Shown here: positions 41,696-53,075 of the stretch, piece after piece
Layout of the letters: each line of letters starts with the position of its first letter
Numbering within the stretch: the stretch's first letter is position 1
DNA from: Portunus trituberculatus
Lineage: Eukaryota > Arthropoda > Malacostraca > Decapoda > Portunidae
Direction: 5' to 3'
Length of the DNA stretch: 64,000 bases
NCBI RefSeq assembly: GCF_017591435.1
Contig: NC_059304.1
Coordinates: 24,675,175-24,739,174 of the forward strand
Program-made: the position numbers and the translations under genes
Notes under the pieces: model-generated
Databases searched by the model: none
Told to the model about the DNA's origin: nothing
What the model saw: the letters and a program-made list of their open reading frames with translations, nothing else

Positions 41696-41748
41696 TATGG
41701 CCAACAGTCTGATATGCACAACCTGTGCATATCAGACTGTTGGCCATA
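41696..41748. repeat. Perfect 25-bp hairpin with a 3-nt loop
   Basis: The left arm (41696-41720) begins TATGGCCAACAGTCTGATAT; the right arm (41724-41748) is its exact reverse complement; the loop is ACC. Long enough to form a stable stem in RNA or a cruciform in DNA. No homology to a known element was recognised. Confidence 0.95.
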
Positions 41749-41789
41749 ACCTTGTGTATGTCATGCTTCCTTCAATTAGATTCACTGAT

Positions 41790-41791
<2 letters not shown>

Positions 41792-41820
<29 letters not shown>
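41792..41820. repeat. T-run
   Basis: Nearly uninterrupted T, next to the left end of the Tigger-type element. Confidence 0.9.
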
Positions 41821-41836
41821 TTTTTTTTCTCCAGTA

Positions 41837-42637
41837 CAGGCAACCCTGCTAACGAACACCAAACTTGCTTTAACAAAATTTTTTCCAAGTTTGAAAGACC
41901 TGCCGTATCACGCAAGCCGACAGGCTTTTGAATACACCAGCGCCTCTCGTGGACAAAACGCGCACCACTCACTCCCTCTAGTTCAAAACAATAACAGCGT
42001 CAGCAGCAGCTCGTCTTCCCTCGCTCAACATGCCACCAAAACGCCCTGCAATGTCGCCTAGCATTGCTAAGAAGACCAGGAAGAGAGAGGTGAGAAAACT
42101 AATAGCATTGCTTGCCACAATGGCTTAACCCCAGTGGCTAGACTCCATCTACTGTGTCTACTATTTTCAAGTCAGCAGACTCTATTAAGAAGACTGATGA
42201 GACCATATCTTCCTTGCAAGCTAAAAGAACCACCTGAACTTGTGACTCTGCAATGGATAAAATGGAAAACTTTGTGGAAATGTGGTACATAAGTTTTGTA
42301 TGTGGTACAATGATGCACCCTTTGTTTACATTCCACAGGTTGCCAGTTAGTGTCTTTCCTGTTTCACTCTCCCTCCCTTTATAAATTTAAGATCATCAAC
42401 ATTATAAAGTTACGTAAATACATACATTAGTGTACATTATAATGACTTAAATTAAGCTGCCTAAATGTTTAACTTCATAATTTTTACTTTCATTAAACCT
42501 TTCACTGTACTATGATGCACTCTCGCTTTGTTTACTCTCAACGGAAGTTCAAGTCAGGGCTCAAACTTGTTATAATTGGTTCACTTAACGAACATTTTTT
42601 TAGGAACGTAACCCGTTCGTTAAGCGGGGGTTGCCTG
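41837..42637 (+). mobile_element. Tigger/pogo-type MITE, family T2
   Basis: Termini are CAGGCAACCCTGCTAACGAA and, on the other strand, CAGGCAACCCCCGCTTAACG; TA flanks at 41835-41836 and 42638-42639. It contains a start MPPKRPAMSPSIAKKTRKRE at about 42030, typical of jerky/Tigger transposase N termini, then breaks. The left interior (41875-42045) recurs inverted in the piggyBac-like element at 7987. Confidence 0.82.
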
Positions 42638-43204
42638 TACATAATGAATTTATCCGCTGGTGGGATGAAAAAATTTTAATAACCCATTCTTTCACTACCA
42701 CTGGACTATTACAACTGCACCACGTGGCCAAGTAGCTTAGTGGTAAAAAAAAATAACAAGGGCAAAATAGTAAATTATTACAGAAGACTGCTGACTTTAG
42801 TCGTGTTATTTACCATAAAAAACCAGGAGCAGATCTACGAGCGCTCCACCAAAATAAGTTATAAATAAAAAGTGTCCATGGGGAATAAGAATGAGAACCC
42901 CTGATTAAGCTAACAACCAGATCCATGAACAGGTATGAACTGGCTGAATCCCATTGCTGTCTTTGTCTCTTTACAACATCACAAGTGTGATAGATTCATC
43001 TTTTTTCAATGGGAATGCATTTCAGTGTATTTTCTCAAAAAATGGATTCCTATTTTACCATGTTGAACTTCCTCAAAAGTTGTGCAATATTAAGTCAAAA
43101 CAATTCAAAACAGCATTACAATGGTATTTTCTACAAAATGTGTTTATAAACATCAATCCTCAGTGCTATAACAATGTATAGAGCATCAATATATTGCATC
43201 TTTT
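42638..43204. other. Spacer with possible SINE trace
   Basis: GGCCAAGTAGCTTAGTGGTA at 42727 resembles an A box of a tRNA-like SINE, but no B box follows. Otherwise nothing recognised. Confidence 0.35.
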
Positions 43205-43465
43205 GCACTCCTTTATTGCTGTTTCACACTAATTGCTCTTTTGATCTTGCTAGCTACATGTCTCCCTCTTCTCACGACCTCACTGCATAACACTCTTCTC
43301 TCTCTCATCCCTCTCTTGTCTGTCTCTTTAACTTTAATACAACTCTTAACCAGTGCTCTCACTGATTTATCTCACTCTGGTAAACTCTGGAACTCCCTGC
43401 CTGCTTCTGTATTTTCTCCTCCTTATAACTTTAAGCTCATTCAAGAGAAAAAATTTTCAAAACAT
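43205..43465 (+). mobile_element. LINE family C, 3' fragment
   Basis: Matches the C-terminal end of LINE C (TCTGGTAAACTCTGGAACTC, then CCTGCCTGCTTCTGTATTTT), with frame breaks. Confidence 0.75.
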
Positions 43466-43575
43466 ATATATGTTTTTTTTTATAATAATATCTGACATTG
43501 TATTGGAAATCATATTATAAGTAGGCCTGATTTTTATAAGAAAATTTTGTTGCTTTTGGCTAGTGGCTGTCTTAC

Positions 43576-43579
<4 letters not shown>

Positions 43580-43624
<45 letters not shown>
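43580..43624. repeat. (GA)n microsatellite
   Basis: About 22 GA units. Confidence 0.95.
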
Positions 43625-43627
<3 letters not shown>

Positions 43628-43723
43628 AAAAAAACTAACTCATGATTTAACTCTCCACATACATGATGTGCTATCAACATTAATAACTACTACTTAGTTA
43701 CTATATTTTAAAATTTCTTTGTA

Positions 43724-44351
43724 CAGTAAGCCCCCGCATTTGGCGAATTAATTAGTCTGGTGAAACTGCCGCCAAATGCAAATTTCGCCAAGCACGACTC
43801 CTTTATACCATATAAATTGCGTAAAGAATGCCTCGATCAGTCTTTGGTCATTGCCAAAGTCGCATTTTTTAACCTTTAAAATACCATTTTTCAAGCTGAA
43901 ATGAAATCTTTTGCCTTCACATATTAGAACACATGTACAAAACAGAACTATAAACAGTAAATAAAGCTAATAAGACATAATATAAAGGCTGCAACTCCCG
44001 TTTTTCACCCCATTTCCCTCGCCCATTTTCATCCTAGCAGCCACCATCATTGTCCTTACCCCCACCAGTACCACCTGTTGCCATGGTAGAGGCCATGTTG
44101 GCAGTAAATCGCCAGAATTCATTCCAACACTAGCAGAACAGAGGGTAGCAGAAACAAAATGGCAAAATGGGACTCTCACACTGCGTTCTGATAGGTTTAG
44201 AGAGAGGTCTGGCATCACCGCGGAGCCGCATGGTTCACCATACGGCCGCCAGGGGACCGCCAGTTTTGAATTCAAATTGTCAAACATGGCCACCCTACTG
44301 CCAAAAGTGAATTTTGTCAAGCTGAGATTCGCCAAGGGCAGGGGCTTACTG
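43724..44351. mobile_element. Tigger/pogo-type MITE, family T3
   Basis: Termini are CAGTAAGCCCCCGCATTTGG and, on the other strand, CAGTAAGCCCCTGCCCTTGG; TA flanks at 43722-43723 and 44352-44353. The subterminal TTGGCGAA/TTCGCCAA words repeat inward. No coding capacity. Confidence 0.85.
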
Positions 44352-44774
44352 TATTTGAGGCGTTGCGTGACGGAGGGAATTAAGCGCCACCATAGACGAA
44401 ATTAAGTTATGTATAGCACTGTCTTCGCCAGAGTCTCCGCTTTCCAGCGGTACCAAACTTAGGAGTAAGCGCCAACGCCTTCATGGTAAAAAATCCCATA
44501 ACGTAACATTAACTTTTCTCCGTACTGTAGCTCCGTCCGCCATGCATCAACCCAGCCTTCACGAGGGGAGATAAGCGACAAGCCAAGTGACCAATCCCTT
44601 GCTGCATAGCGTACCGCATAGCTCCGCCTCGGCCAATCACTGCCTGCTATGCATCCCCAGCTGCCCGCGGCCCGCCACCAGCCAAGCCAGTCTACGCTAT
44701 TATTTCCGCAAGCCCTGTGATTATTAACTTTTTTTTGTGTTTTTTTTATAACATTGGTCAGCAGATACCGTGTG

Positions 44775-45100
44775 ATGGCTTCTAACAGTGGTGAGGGGAG
44801 TGCCGAAGGGGGCTTATTACGATGCAAAACAGGCCCTGCCCCCTAGTGAGTGGAAGAGAATTGTGGCAAAAAACCAAACGGAACACCGGCCAGGAATACT
44901 TGAGCCGAGCTACAGGGAAAGTTGTAAAAAAGCTTGAGGTAGGGCCTGCATGCAAGGATGATTGCTTTGATAATTTGGGCTTAGATAACATTAGGAAAAT
45001 ATATGAATCCTTTTGGCATATTTCTTTTCTTTTTTTCATGTCTTCTACTCTACTTTTTCTCCTTTCATATTATGGCAAGATGATGTGTTTGATTTTATGA
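44775..45100 (+). pseudogene. N-terminal fragment of a transposon-type protein
   Basis: The reading NTGQEYLSRATGKVVKKLEV and ACKDDCFDNLGLDNIRKIYE resembles the N-terminal part of an uncharacterised protein family that is repeated in arthropod genomes (K-G-K-E-Y-S/T-R-x-T-G-K then G-P-x-C-x-D-x-C-F). The upstream ATG (MASNSGEGSAEGG) is in a different frame, so a shift near 44830 separates them. The frame continues only into low-complexity FLFF text. Probable TE remnant; identity from memory of the pattern only. Confidence 0.4.
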
Positions 45101-45386
45101 CAGACATAAAGTAGACATTCTAAGCTTTCTTTTAAGACCAATCCCAACTCTCTAGCTTGATCTGTTGCTGAGCTATCGCATTATAAATGTCGTAAAAATT
45201 TGACTGCGTTTTTCTCCGTTTTTTTATTTATGGCGCTCATCGCCCTTCGTATAAGAAGCTGATATTGCAAGGATTAGTTTGCTACATATTTCACAAGTAT
45301 CATATGGTTGATACGTGAGATATAGGAATTATAATATTTGATATTTAGGAGATACATACAAACAAATACATACATACATACATACA

Positions 45387-45389
<3 letters not shown>
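45101..45389. other. Spacer
   Basis: No recognised content. Confidence 0.4.
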
Positions 45390-45430
<41 letters not shown>

Positions 45431-45431
45431 T
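45390..45431. repeat. (CA)n-(GA)n microsatellite
   Basis: CA units then GA units immediately before LINE A copy 2. Confidence 0.95.
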
Positions 45432-47755
45432 AAAGGAAAACACAAGATTCAGAGGAAACGACGAGCCGGCGAGATTGGACCTGGTTTTTACAAGGGGTAT
45501 ACAAATGAACAATGATATAAGATATAAGTGCCCATTGGGAGAGAGTGATGATGTCATATTAGAAATGGATATAGAAGAGTGAAAGGAAGATAGAGACGAA
45601 TCATGCAAAGGAGACCAATTAAATTACAGACAGACTGATATTGAGAATCTCAAAGAGTTATTTCAATTATGTTAACTGGGAGGAGATGGAAAACTCTGAG
45701 AGGGTGCAAAAGAAATATAACTTATTTTTGGAAATATACAAAACATGAGTCAGGGAATATGTCCCGAAATATAGACCTAAAGAAGAAGGAAAGAAAAATT
45801 GGTTTAACGCGAGGTGTGCCAGGGCAAAGGAGAAAAGGGATGGAACATGGAAAAGGTGGAGGAGAAATAGAAATCCAGTAAATAAGGAAAACTTCAAGGC
45901 AGCGAGAAATGAATATGCTAAGGTGAGGAAGGAAGAGGAAAGGAACTATGAAAAGGACATTATCGAAAAAAGTAAGGAGCAATCGAAATTGATCTATAGA
46001 TTCATAAATGGAAAAATAAGGCAAAAAGAAACTAGAAAGGTTAAAAGGAGAGAACGGGATGGTGGAAGACCCAAAAAGTATGGCAGAACTATTAAATAAT
46101 AAATTTCAGGAGGTCTTTACTAAGGAATCCAAATTTGAAAGGCCACAGGGTAATAGAGAGACAGTCTATATGAAAGAGATTAAAGTAACCAAGCTTGAAA
46201 TAAAAGAGTTAATGAAGGAACTGGATGAAGAGAAGGCAATGGGACCGGATGAAGTCTCAGGCAGAATACTGAAAGAATGTAGGGAAGAACTAGCAAGTCC
46301 TATATACAACATCATAAAATGCTCAATAGAAAATGGAACAGTACCAGTAGAATGGAAAAGAGCTGAGGTGGTTCCCATATATAAGAGCGGAAGGAAGGAA
46401 GAACCTTTAAATTACAGACTGGTATCACTAACTAGTGTAATATGCAAGATGTGTGAAAGAATATTAAAGAAACAATGGATTGAGTTCCTTGAAGACAACA
46501 AATTAATATCAAATAGCCAATTTGGTTTTAGAAAAAGGCAGTCGTGTGTAACTAATTTACTGAGTTTCTACTCTAGAATAGTTGATAGAGTACAAGAGAG
46601 AGAGGGATGGGTTGACTGTATTTATTTGGATTTAAAAAGGCATTTGATAAAGTGCCACATGAAAGATTACTGTGGTAGTTAGAGAAGAAGGGTGGCTTAA
46701 AAGGAAGCACATTGAGATGAATGGAAAATTATTTGAGGGGGAGAGAAATAAGGATGGTAGTTAAGGATATGAAGTCCAAGTGGAGAGCAGTAAAAAGCGG
46801 AGTGCTGCAGGGGTCAGTATTGGCGCCAATACTTTTCCTCATGTATAAACAACATGCCAGAAGGAGTGAACAGCTACATAAATCTGTTCGTGGACGATGC
46901 AAAACTGTGCAGAGTTATAAAGCAAAAAGAGGATTGTGAAATACTGCAGGAAGACCTAAATAAGATCTGGGAATGGAGTAAAAAGTGGGAAATGGAATTC
47001 AATGTGGACAAAAGCCATGTCATGGAAATGGGAAAGAGTGAAAGACGACCAGTGGGAATCTATAAGATGGGAGATGGAGTAGAACTGGAGAAAATAAAAA
47101 AGGAAAAGGACTTAGAAGTGACGATGGAAGAAAACAATCAACCGGTAAGCCATATTGATAGAATTTTCAGAGAGACATATAATTTGCTAAGGAATATTGG
47201 AGTAGCATTTCACTACATGGACAAAGAAATGATGAAGAAATTGATATGTACTATAATAAGACCCATATTGGAATATGCAGGAGTAGTGTGGACCCCCCAT
47301 AAAAAAAAACACATAAGGAAGTTGGAGAGACTACAAAAAAATGGCTACAAGAATGGTTCCAGAATTTGAAGGAATGACATATGAGGAGAGACTAAATGCT
47401 ATGGATCTACCAACCCTGAAACAGAGAAGGGAGAGAAGGGATCTGATACAAGTTTATAAATTTATCAATGGAATGGATCAAGTGGATAATGAGAAACTGA
47501 TCCTGAGAGAAGAATATGACATTCGAAGCACAAGATTGCATAGTAAAAAGCTGAGGGAGGGAAGATGTCTGAGAGATGTTAAAAAATATAGTTTCCCCAC
47601 AAAGATGTGTTGAGATTGGAACAGTTTGACTGAGGAAGTGGTGTCAGCAACGAATGTGCATAGTTTTAAAGAAAAATTGGATAAGTGTAGATGGAGACGG
47701 GGCCACACAAGCATAAAGCCCAGGCCCTGTAAAACTACAACTAGGTAAATACACA
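45432..47755 (+). mobile_element. LINE family A, copy 2 (5'-truncated, decayed)
   Basis: It begins in the endonuclease C terminus (RFRGNDEPARLDLVFTRG). RT frame 46059-46682: EKAMGPDEVSGRILKECREE, SNSQFGFRKRQSCVTNLLSF, then a frameshift before the AFD block. Later frames give SGVLQGSVLAPILFLMYK, FVDDAKLC (46889, where copy 1 has FADD) and RPILEYAGVVWTPHKKK. The 3' end CAACTAGGTAAATACACACA merges with (CA)n. Dead copy. Confidence 0.87.
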
Positions 47756-47766
47756 CACACACATGT

Positions 47767-48347
47767 CAGACATGGGCATGATTATAAAAATTATTAAGAT
47801 TTGATTTTGATTATGGTCTGGAATACTTTTTTGATTGTGATTAAATTATGATTACTTGTTTTACTGTTTTTTTTTTTCAGATTTGACTTGATTATGATTG
47901 CTTGAGTTTTGCTGTTTTTAATTATGATTTTTTTTTTTCTTTTGTGCATGATTGTGATTAGATTATGATTATAATCACATTTCACTGTGATTATTTATAA
48001 AAAGGCATTGATTAAGTACAGTACAATGCCTAAAAAATCCAGTGGTCTACTTTGCACCACTGGTCTACTTTACCCAACTTTCCCCTATATCATCATAGAA
48101 AAACATGCAAGTCAAAACATGAGATGGTGCCGATGCTTTCAAAACATACTTTGACTTGAAAGTAAAGTGTTTCATGGAAATTACAAGTAAATAATCACAG
48201 TAATCACATTTTAATCAATGATTATCATAAAAAAAATTAAGATTTATGATTATCACCACAGAGTAAATTTTTATTATTATTTTATTATGATTACATAATC
48301 ACAGCCATGGATTATGATTTTTCCTAGTAATGATAATCATGCCCATG

Positions 48348-48351
<4 letters not shown>
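47767..48351. mobile_element. TIR element (hAT-like termini), 585 bp, with degenerate GATTATGATT interior
   Basis: Termini are CAGACATGGGCATGATTATA and, on the other strand, CAGACATGGGCATGATTATC, almost perfect over 20 bp. The interior is a decayed tandem repeat of GATTATGATTA-like words on both strands. It is bordered by a (CA)n tract on the left and (AT)n on the right, so the target duplication cannot be read. CAG...CTG ends would fit hAT or CACTA-like groups; the superfamily is uncertain. Confidence 0.7.

Positions 48352-48352
<1 letters not shown>

Positions 48353-48425
<73 letters not shown>
48353..48425. repeat. (AT)n microsatellite
   Basis: About 36 AT units abutting the TIR element. 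Confidence 0.95.
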
Positions 48426-48428
<3 letters not shown>

Positions 48429-48892
48429 ACCAAATACTAAGAATAAAATTATTTATAAAGATTCCTAATTATCATTGCTACCAATTTCATGCCATACACT
48501 ACAGTCTCTGATTTAGAGGCAAATTCAGCGAATTATTCAGAACTATAATTATAATTTTGAAAAACCTCCATATATCCTTTGTATTTTTCAGTCTTCTTAA
48601 TCTGATAGGTACCTACCATTTATTCCAAAGTTTCCTCACTAACTTTGATTTCATATTTCATCTAATGACTTCTAGATATTATGAATCTACATTTTTATAT
48701 GAAAAGAAAAAATGTTTGAAAGTTTCACACTGTTTTGTTTAATTCATTTGGCAGGTGAGGAGAAAAAATAGCTAACTGACCAAGACACAGCTGAACCACC
48801 AAATTACCATCATTGAAGACCACTCCTGGTGTATTGTTAGATGGGAAGCCCTGGCTAAGTGTTTGTCTAGCCAGAAAGTGTTTGCAAATATC
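48426..48892. other. Upstream region and 5' UTR of CDPF1
   Basis: An acceptor-like TTCATTTGGCAG ends at 48754; the exon would start at 48755 and carry 138 nt of 5' UTR, including one very short upstream ORF (ATG GGA AGC CCT GGC TAA). The upstream exon is not identified. Confidence 0.45.
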
Positions 48893-49249
48893 ATGGCAAA
48901 TGAGTGTAGTGAGTTCAACACCAAGAATGAGAAGGGTGGAACCTTTTTGTGTGAGAACTGTGGCCTGCGTGAAACTTACCATTATTATGGACAGCAGCCA
49001 CCCTTCCATCGAGGAGTGACCTTCCTCGAGGATTGTTACTTCATACGTGATCCTTTCCAGAGCCAGGCCAATTGCTCTCTCCTCCTTGGATCGGAATGTA
49101 CCTCCTGCAGCAAAGTTGTGTGTCAAGCAGCTTCCTGCAGCCTCTATTACAGTGCCAGGTATTGCGTGACATGTGCTGAAGCTAACCAAAAAGAGTTTCC
49201 AAGAGAAATGCAACAGCGCATCAGTAAAATGCAGGACAAAAAGTGTTGA
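48893..49249 (+). CDS. CDPF1: Cysteine-rich DPF-motif domain protein 1
   Basis: 118 residues from ATG to TGA; human CDPF1 is 123. It shows the family pattern in order: FLCENCGLRETYHYYGQQPP (CxxCG, YYGQ-PP), LLEDCYFIRDPF-like text with the DPF motif (here LEDCYFIRDPFQ), LLGSECTSCSKVVCQAASCS (paired Cys), LYYSARYCVTCAEANQKEFP and a basic helical tail EMQQRISKMQDKKC. The paired cysteines suggest zinc binding; the cellular function of the family is unknown. An open frame continues 10 codons upstream of the chosen Met into the presumed UTR without another ATG. Single coding exon; a T1-like element lies 320 bp downstream. Confidence 0.9.
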   Translation: MANECSEFNTKNEKGGTFLCENCGLRETYHYYGQQPPFHRGVTFLEDCYFIRDPFQSQANCSLLLGSECTSCSKVVCQAASCSLYYSARYCVTCAEANQKEFPREMQQRISKMQDKKC

Positions 49250-49568
49250 ACAGTACACTATCATCCTTACTTGGAGTGATAAATCAGTACTAAGTGCATG
49301 AACTGCTTCATGTGTCATCTACTTACAGGACAAGTTATATATTTATATGTAAATCAGAATTAGATCATGTTTTTAAAGGATTTGTAAAGTACAAAAAGAA
49401 TGTAGAGGATAAAGTAACTGAAATACAGATGGGAGAGTGTACAACATAATTATTTTACAACATTGCTAAGACCTATTCCATGCATGAATATGAATGGATT
49501 GAATTTGAGCACCAGCAATGGTGCACCCATTAGATGCAAGAGTGGAGTAGATATAAAGGTAATAAGTA
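49250..49568. other. 3' flank of CDPF1
   Basis: Likely 3' UTR; no perfect AATAAA close to the stop (the nearest is a GATAAA-type word near 49410). Nothing else recognised. Confidence 0.4.
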
Positions 49569-49840
49569 CAGTGGAGACTCAATACTCGAACTTAATTCGT
49601 TCCAAATGGCCGTTTGAGTATTAAAAAGTTCTACTATTGATACCTATAAATCAGGTAAAATGGTATAAATGGTGTTCTGCCCACAAGCAACTCTTCTTTT
49701 TTGCAATGCAAAAGACCAGAAGTTTCTAGATGCAATGGTTACCAAAATATCACAGGTTGAATGAGATGGTATCATCGGTGTACGTGGTCTTGCGTATGAT
49801 TGGGTCCAGCGGTCTTAGCTATATAGTGATAGAAAACAGG

Positions 49841-49900
<60 letters not shown>

Positions 49901-51015
49901 CAAAATGTTCGCAAAGTGATCTAATTTGTATATTTTTTGCAAAAACATATATAAAATACAGACAATAGGAGTTGCTGGTGGTGGTGGTGGAATGTCATCC
50001 CCCTCGGTGGTTGAACCTCCTATATCCGGATAAGAGCCCAGAACATCACTATCTTCACTCTCTATTATTGTAGAAACTGTTAATTCCAAAGCCCTTCTGA
50101 TACCACTCTCATTCAAAAGTGGTCTCCCTGCAACATGGCGAGAGACGTGAGGTGTAGAAATAAGGCGCGTGGGAGAGGTGGCGGAAACAGAAACCGTGAA
50201 ATCACTGTCACTCCCACCATCCAGCATGGTAGTTGATGACACAGTGACGTATAGCATTATGCTTACTCCTCACATGGGGGCTTGCCGTGCCTCCCAACAG
50301 AATTAATTCCAGTTCTTTTCTTGAAATTCACAAACCACCCTTTCTTGCTTTAAAATCATCATTGGAGTCAGATGTAGTATCAGAAATAAGAGCACGCTCC
50401 AGCAGCCTAGCCTCTGACAAAGAATCACCAGCCATTTGCCTTTAGTTTATCCAATCAACAATTTTTGTATTTCTTCGCTTAAATTGCCTTTTCACACCAA
50501 TCGCCACATCAGCTCTTTTAATGAGCTTACTTCTTCAGTATTGTGGCTACTGTAGATTTAGCTATACAGTACTCAGCTGCAAGATCAGTCATTCTTCCTT
50601 TCTCGTATTTATCAATAATCTCCTTTTGATGGTTGTCACTATATTCTTTCTTGTAGACTTATTCTCACCACTAACAAGCCTCAGCGGTGCCATTGTAAGC
50701 TTCTAAATGCCAAAAAAAAAAAAAAAAAAAAAAAATGCGGAGAAGGCACAGGACAATGTTATTCTTACGACAGCGAAGGAGAAACTGGCTGTGGTGCACC
50801 ACAAGGTAAGATGAATTCTCGTATTAATTTTACCTTAGTGCAACAGTGGACCAGTGGGGCGTGTGTGGTGGCGGGAAGGGAGAGAGACCCTTTGTTTACA
50901 ATCACGTGGATGGACATTCGACTAATAGGTACTTTTTCGAGTATTAAGTTGAACTTTTGCGTTCGACTATTGAAAAGTTTGACTATTTAGACATTCGAGT
51001 ATTGAGTCTCCACTG
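49569..51015 (-). mobile_element. Tigger/pogo-type element, family T4, with T1-type interior
   Basis: Perfect terminal repeats: CAGTGGAGACTCAATACTCG at both ends (inverted), with TA at 49567-49568 and 51016-51017. Its interior (49680-49850 and 50090-50260) matches T1 at 1346 and 16622: TTTGCAATGCAAAAGACCAG, ACCAAAATATCACAGGTTGA, CATGGCGAGAGACGTGAGGT. A minus-strand MAPLRLVSGENKSTRKN-like reading near 50690 may be a transposase start with later stops. It contains (TC)n at 49843-49896 and an A-run at 50710-50734. Confidence 0.83.
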
Positions 51016-51023
51016 TATATGAA

Positions 51024-51071
51024 TATATAAAACTACATTAACTTTTTTTTTAATGTAATGTAGTTTTATAT
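51024..51071. repeat. 16-bp inverted repeat
   Basis: ATATAAAACTACATTA then T-run, then TAATGTAGTTTTATAT; it lies a few bases outside the right end of T4. Confidence 0.75.
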
Positions 51072-51879
51072 GAAGTAACCCATGACATCAGAGTGTTTAT
51101 TCCAGCTTTACATCCAGTCACTCATATTTTGTTCCTGGCAGGTAAGAAGCAAAGTGTGTTCCATTTCTCCCCTCACCTCCCATGAATGGAAGGGGAGTTC
51201 AATGCAAAATCAGTTAGGGCGGGTTCACACAAGTTTGTGACTGAAATTACAAGTCGGTAGTGTTTCTGACTGAATATTGGTGCCTATCAACTAGAAAAAG
51301 CAGTCGCAAAACAAGACCAATGACCAACATGTTGGTCTTGTTCAGTCAATTTATGACTTTGTTTAGGTTGTGATGTCATGGAAAGAGGTTTGAAAATGTG
51401 GTGTCGATGTAGAGATTTTGGGAGTTGGTGAGGGAAAAGGAGCACATCTGGGACCCTAAAAGTGAATTCTGCAGCCCCCCCAAAAAAACTTACGCAAATA
51501 GGCGTTTGATGAGATAGCTACCATTCTCCGATGACTGCTTAATTTCCTCTGTGCAGGTGTTGTTGGAGGTTAAGATTGAATGCCTGCGATGATTTAATTT
51601 GATCGCAGTCGTCATCGTCACCAGAGGAAGACACCTTGTTGGGTAGCTGTTTACATTCACTTTCCACCAACCAGCTGATACTTCCCATTCGCCAGTTGCT
51701 ATGTGTGAATGTGTTCCATCTAAAAGGGCTCAGTTATTACTTGTAGCAACTTGCAATTTCAGTCGCATATTTACGTATGAACCTGCCTTTACTTTTTAAC
51801 AGGCAGGAGGGGAATGTGAGTACTGTAGTTAGTAGTGGCAGACAGGAATTGCTAACTCAAGTATTCAAGAAACCGTCTT
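51072..51879. other. Spacer
   Basis: No gene recognised. A short segment (51250-51360) has repeats of TTGGTCTTG/CAAGACCAA inverted around AACATG. Confidence 0.4.
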
Positions 51880-52685
51880 GTCTATCTATCTTTTCCATAC
51901 TGTTCACTGATTTGTATATCGTTATTAGATCTCTCTCCCATCTATCCTTCAAAGTTGATATTTACATTTCCTTTAGTCCATCTTCATATGGAAAATCATT
52001 TATTTTAGTGCCATCTTTGAGGTCATCCTTTGGATTTTTTTTAGTTTCACTGATATCCTTTTCCAAGTGTGGTGACTACACTACTGCTGTATATTCAAGC
52101 CTACGTCTTACCATCGTGGTTATCATTGTTTTCATCATACTCTTGCCCATGTAGTTAAATGTCACCCTGATATTTGTTACTGTCTTATATGTTGAAGCAA
52201 ATAACCCATTTATGTGCCTTTCTGTGGTCAGAGTGTCTTGTATAATCACTCCCACTCCCAGGTCTCTCTCTTTCTTCTTTTCATTATAACCTCTTCTCTC
52301 ATTTTGTACTCCCACCTATAGGCCTTCTATTGCTTTTACCCATTTTCATCAAATGACAATTTTTTTGCATCAAATTCCAATTTCCACTTGTGGCTCCATT
52401 CCCAGAGCTTATCCATATCTCTGCAATTTCATTCAATCCTCATTGTTCTTTATTACTCTCAAGAGTTTCGCATCATCAGCAAACAAATTTTTGTTGCTGT
52501 TCAGATTTTCCTTATATTGTTAAAAAAATATTTGAAACATTATTGGTGCCAGCACTGATCCTTGTGGTACTCCACTAGTTACTGTGCTCCAATTTAATGG
52601 GGGGTGTCTTATCACTGTTCTCATTTCTTTTTCTGTTAAATAGTCACTCATCCAGCTTAAGATACTTTCCTGTAATAGTCCCCTA
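51880..52685 (-). mobile_element. LINE family A fragment (minus strand)
   Basis: On the minus strand: TSGVPQGSVLAPIMF-like at about 52565, KKKERDLGVGVIIQDTLTTE, HINGLFASTYKTVTNIRVTF, NYMGKSMMKTMITTMVRRRL. It aligns with LINE A copy 1 from the RT palm to the C terminus. Stops and frame shifts present. Confidence 0.82.
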
Positions 52686-53000
52686 CCCGCTGTGTCAGAA
52701 GGACTCAGTTTTTTTCCGCTCCGCTTGTTTACATGAGTGGTTGCCCTCTAAAGCAAAAATATGAAGTAGTTTTAAGTGATCATGTCTAATGAGGGAGGTC
52801 TAGGCTCGATTGGTCAACCATAAATAGCAGGCCTTGATAGTTTAGACCCCTCAATGGTGGCGACATAGTTGAGGCATCCTGGATCTCCCTACACTGTCTT
52901 CTCAAGTACGTCACGGGGAGGTGGCTCTGCTTCAAGGTCAGTGATCCGATACCCACCAGGGGAGCCTTCCTCCAGATGATGTATTACCTCCTGCCACTGC
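52686..53000. other. Spacer, possible 5' part of the next LINE
   Basis: Moderate GC. It may belong to the LINE whose ORF1 follows; no motif recognised. Confidence 0.35.
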
Positions 53001-53075
53001 TCTGTTGCCTCAGCTGTTGGAAGATAGGCCACTCCATTAACACCTGCGGGTCAGTCACAAGGTGCTCTCAATATA

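Noticed and set aside
48725..49318. 197-codon minus-strand ORF
   Set aside because: Shadow of CDPF1, whose cysteine pattern and length are convincing on the plus strand.
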